7,037 bases of DNA. It comes from CAYXDR01 sp046498185 (GTDB lineage Bacteria; Desulfobacterota; DSM-4660; Desulfatiglandales; Desulfatiglandaceae). The DNA lies in assembly GCA_046498185.1 (NCBI GenBank), contig JAWOBE010000098.1, forward strand, positions 1 to 7,037. The letters are read 5' to 3'. The position numbers were made by a program, and so were the translations under genes. Below are positions 6,718 to 7,037 of the stretch, piece by piece. Below the pieces are notes generated by a model, which worked only from the letters and a program-made list of their open reading frames with translations, made no database searches and was not told where the DNA came from. Numbering within the stretch: the first letter of the stretch is position 1; each line of letters starts with the position of its first letter.

Positions 6718-7037
6718 CAGGCTTCCACATTGGAGAACCAGATGCTCAGATAATATTGACCCTGTCCGGGACTGTCTTCGACAAAGAGCACCCCCTTTTT
6801 ATCCTGTGTGGAGACACCTGTAGCGGTTCCGAGATTCAGGCGGCGGCCTTTTCTGGAAAGGACCGCCTCGTACTCGCTGGCGCAGAACTCTCCCAATCCG
6901 TTCAATGCGGCAACATCTATTTCGTTTTCACTGCCGGAAGCGTCGAAGATTTCACTGGTTGTGTATAATTTGGCTGGCCAGCATATAGAAACAATACTGG
7001 ATTCGTCTCTACCTCCTGGTGTCCATACATATGTATG
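6717..7037 (-). CDS. Unrecognised protein, C-terminal 106 residues only (first visible gene of the minus-strand operon)
   Basis: The frame is open from the right edge (in frame from base 7037) to TGA 6719-6717. It contains no ATG or GTG, only a TTG at 6905 with no Shine-Dalgarno, so the true start lies beyond the window. The visible text includes a helical-looking LNGLGEFCASEYEAVLSRKG, then a probably beta-rich end with RRLNLGTATGVSTQDKKGVL and YYLSIWFSNVEA at the terminus. I do not recognise a family. It does not show C-terminal features I would expect of PglZ, PglX or a TerB-C domain. It is separated from the first ATPase by only 17 nt, so it almost certainly belongs to the same transcript and is the best lead to the identity of the system. 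No membrane segment is evident in this part. Confidence 0.7.
   Translation of the reverse strand, partial: HTYVWTPGGRDESSIVSICWPAKLYTTSEIFDASGSENEIDVAALNGLGEFCASEYEAVLSRKGRRLNLGTATGVSTQDKKGVLFVEDSPGQGQYYLSIWFSNVEA
7024..7037. repeat. Perfect 14-bp palindrome at the right edge
   Basis: CATACATATGTATG is its own reverse complement over its full length and reaches the last base of the window, so it may continue outward. It lies inside the open frame of the partial minus-strand gene. It could be a binding site for a dimeric regulator or simply chance in an AT-rich stretch; nothing else in the window supports a role. Confidence 0.35.

Noticed and set aside
6964..6969. TATAAT, a perfect -10 box on the plus strand
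   Set aside because: There is no matching -35 box at 16-18 bp, no TGn extension, no plus-strand gene follows, and it lies inside the minus-strand coding frame.

Overview
The window looks like a junction between an anaerobic methylotrophy locus and a defence-type gene cassette. Moderate GC content and a pairing of an MttB-superfamily methyltransferase with a RACo/RamA-like corrinoid activator suggest an anaerobic bacterium. Desulfobacterota or a similar sulfate-reducing or syntrophic lineage is my best guess, because these carry many MttB paralogues. This taxonomic placement is inference only.

Left part, plus strand (1-1754). The window opens inside the last ~55 codons of a DUF4445/RACo-type reductive activator of corrinoid proteins, ending at 169. 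A 151-base gap follows, dominated by a large imperfect hairpin (192-272) built from hexamers that begin TCG. Next is a complete non-pyrrolysine MttB-family methyltransferase (321-1754). Together the two genes fit a quaternary-amine demethylation system: the methyltransferase moves a methyl group from the substrate to a corrinoid protein, and the activator re-reduces oxidised Co(II). No corrinoid protein gene lies in the window. A 47-codon reading frame whose ATG overlaps the methyltransferase stop (ATGA, 1751-1754) may be the stub of a third gene.

Right part, minus strand (7037 down to 1831). Four tightly packed, probably co-transcribed genes run toward the methyltransferase gene. In order of transcription they are: an unrecognised protein (C-terminal 106 residues only, running off the right edge); a 427-residue BrxC/BrxD-family (DUF2791-like) P-loop ATPase; a second, paralogous ATPase of 518 residues with an N-terminal UvrD/PcrA-like SH3/Tudor domain; and a 679-residue Lhr-like SF2 helicase. 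The junctions are 17 nt apart, an 8-nt overlap and a 4-nt overlap, so the proteins are probably made in fixed proportion.

The set resembles the brxD-brxHI end of type 2 and type 6 BREX loci. However, it has two ATPases instead of one, and no PglX, PglZ or other BREX component is visible. The best reading is a BREX-related or otherwise undescribed ATPase-ATPase-helicase defence or DNA-processing module, whose remaining genes lie beyond the right edge. The two halves are convergent, with only 76 bases between the methyltransferase and helicase stops and no convincing terminator. That pattern would fit insertion of the cassette next to, or into, the methylotrophy operon.
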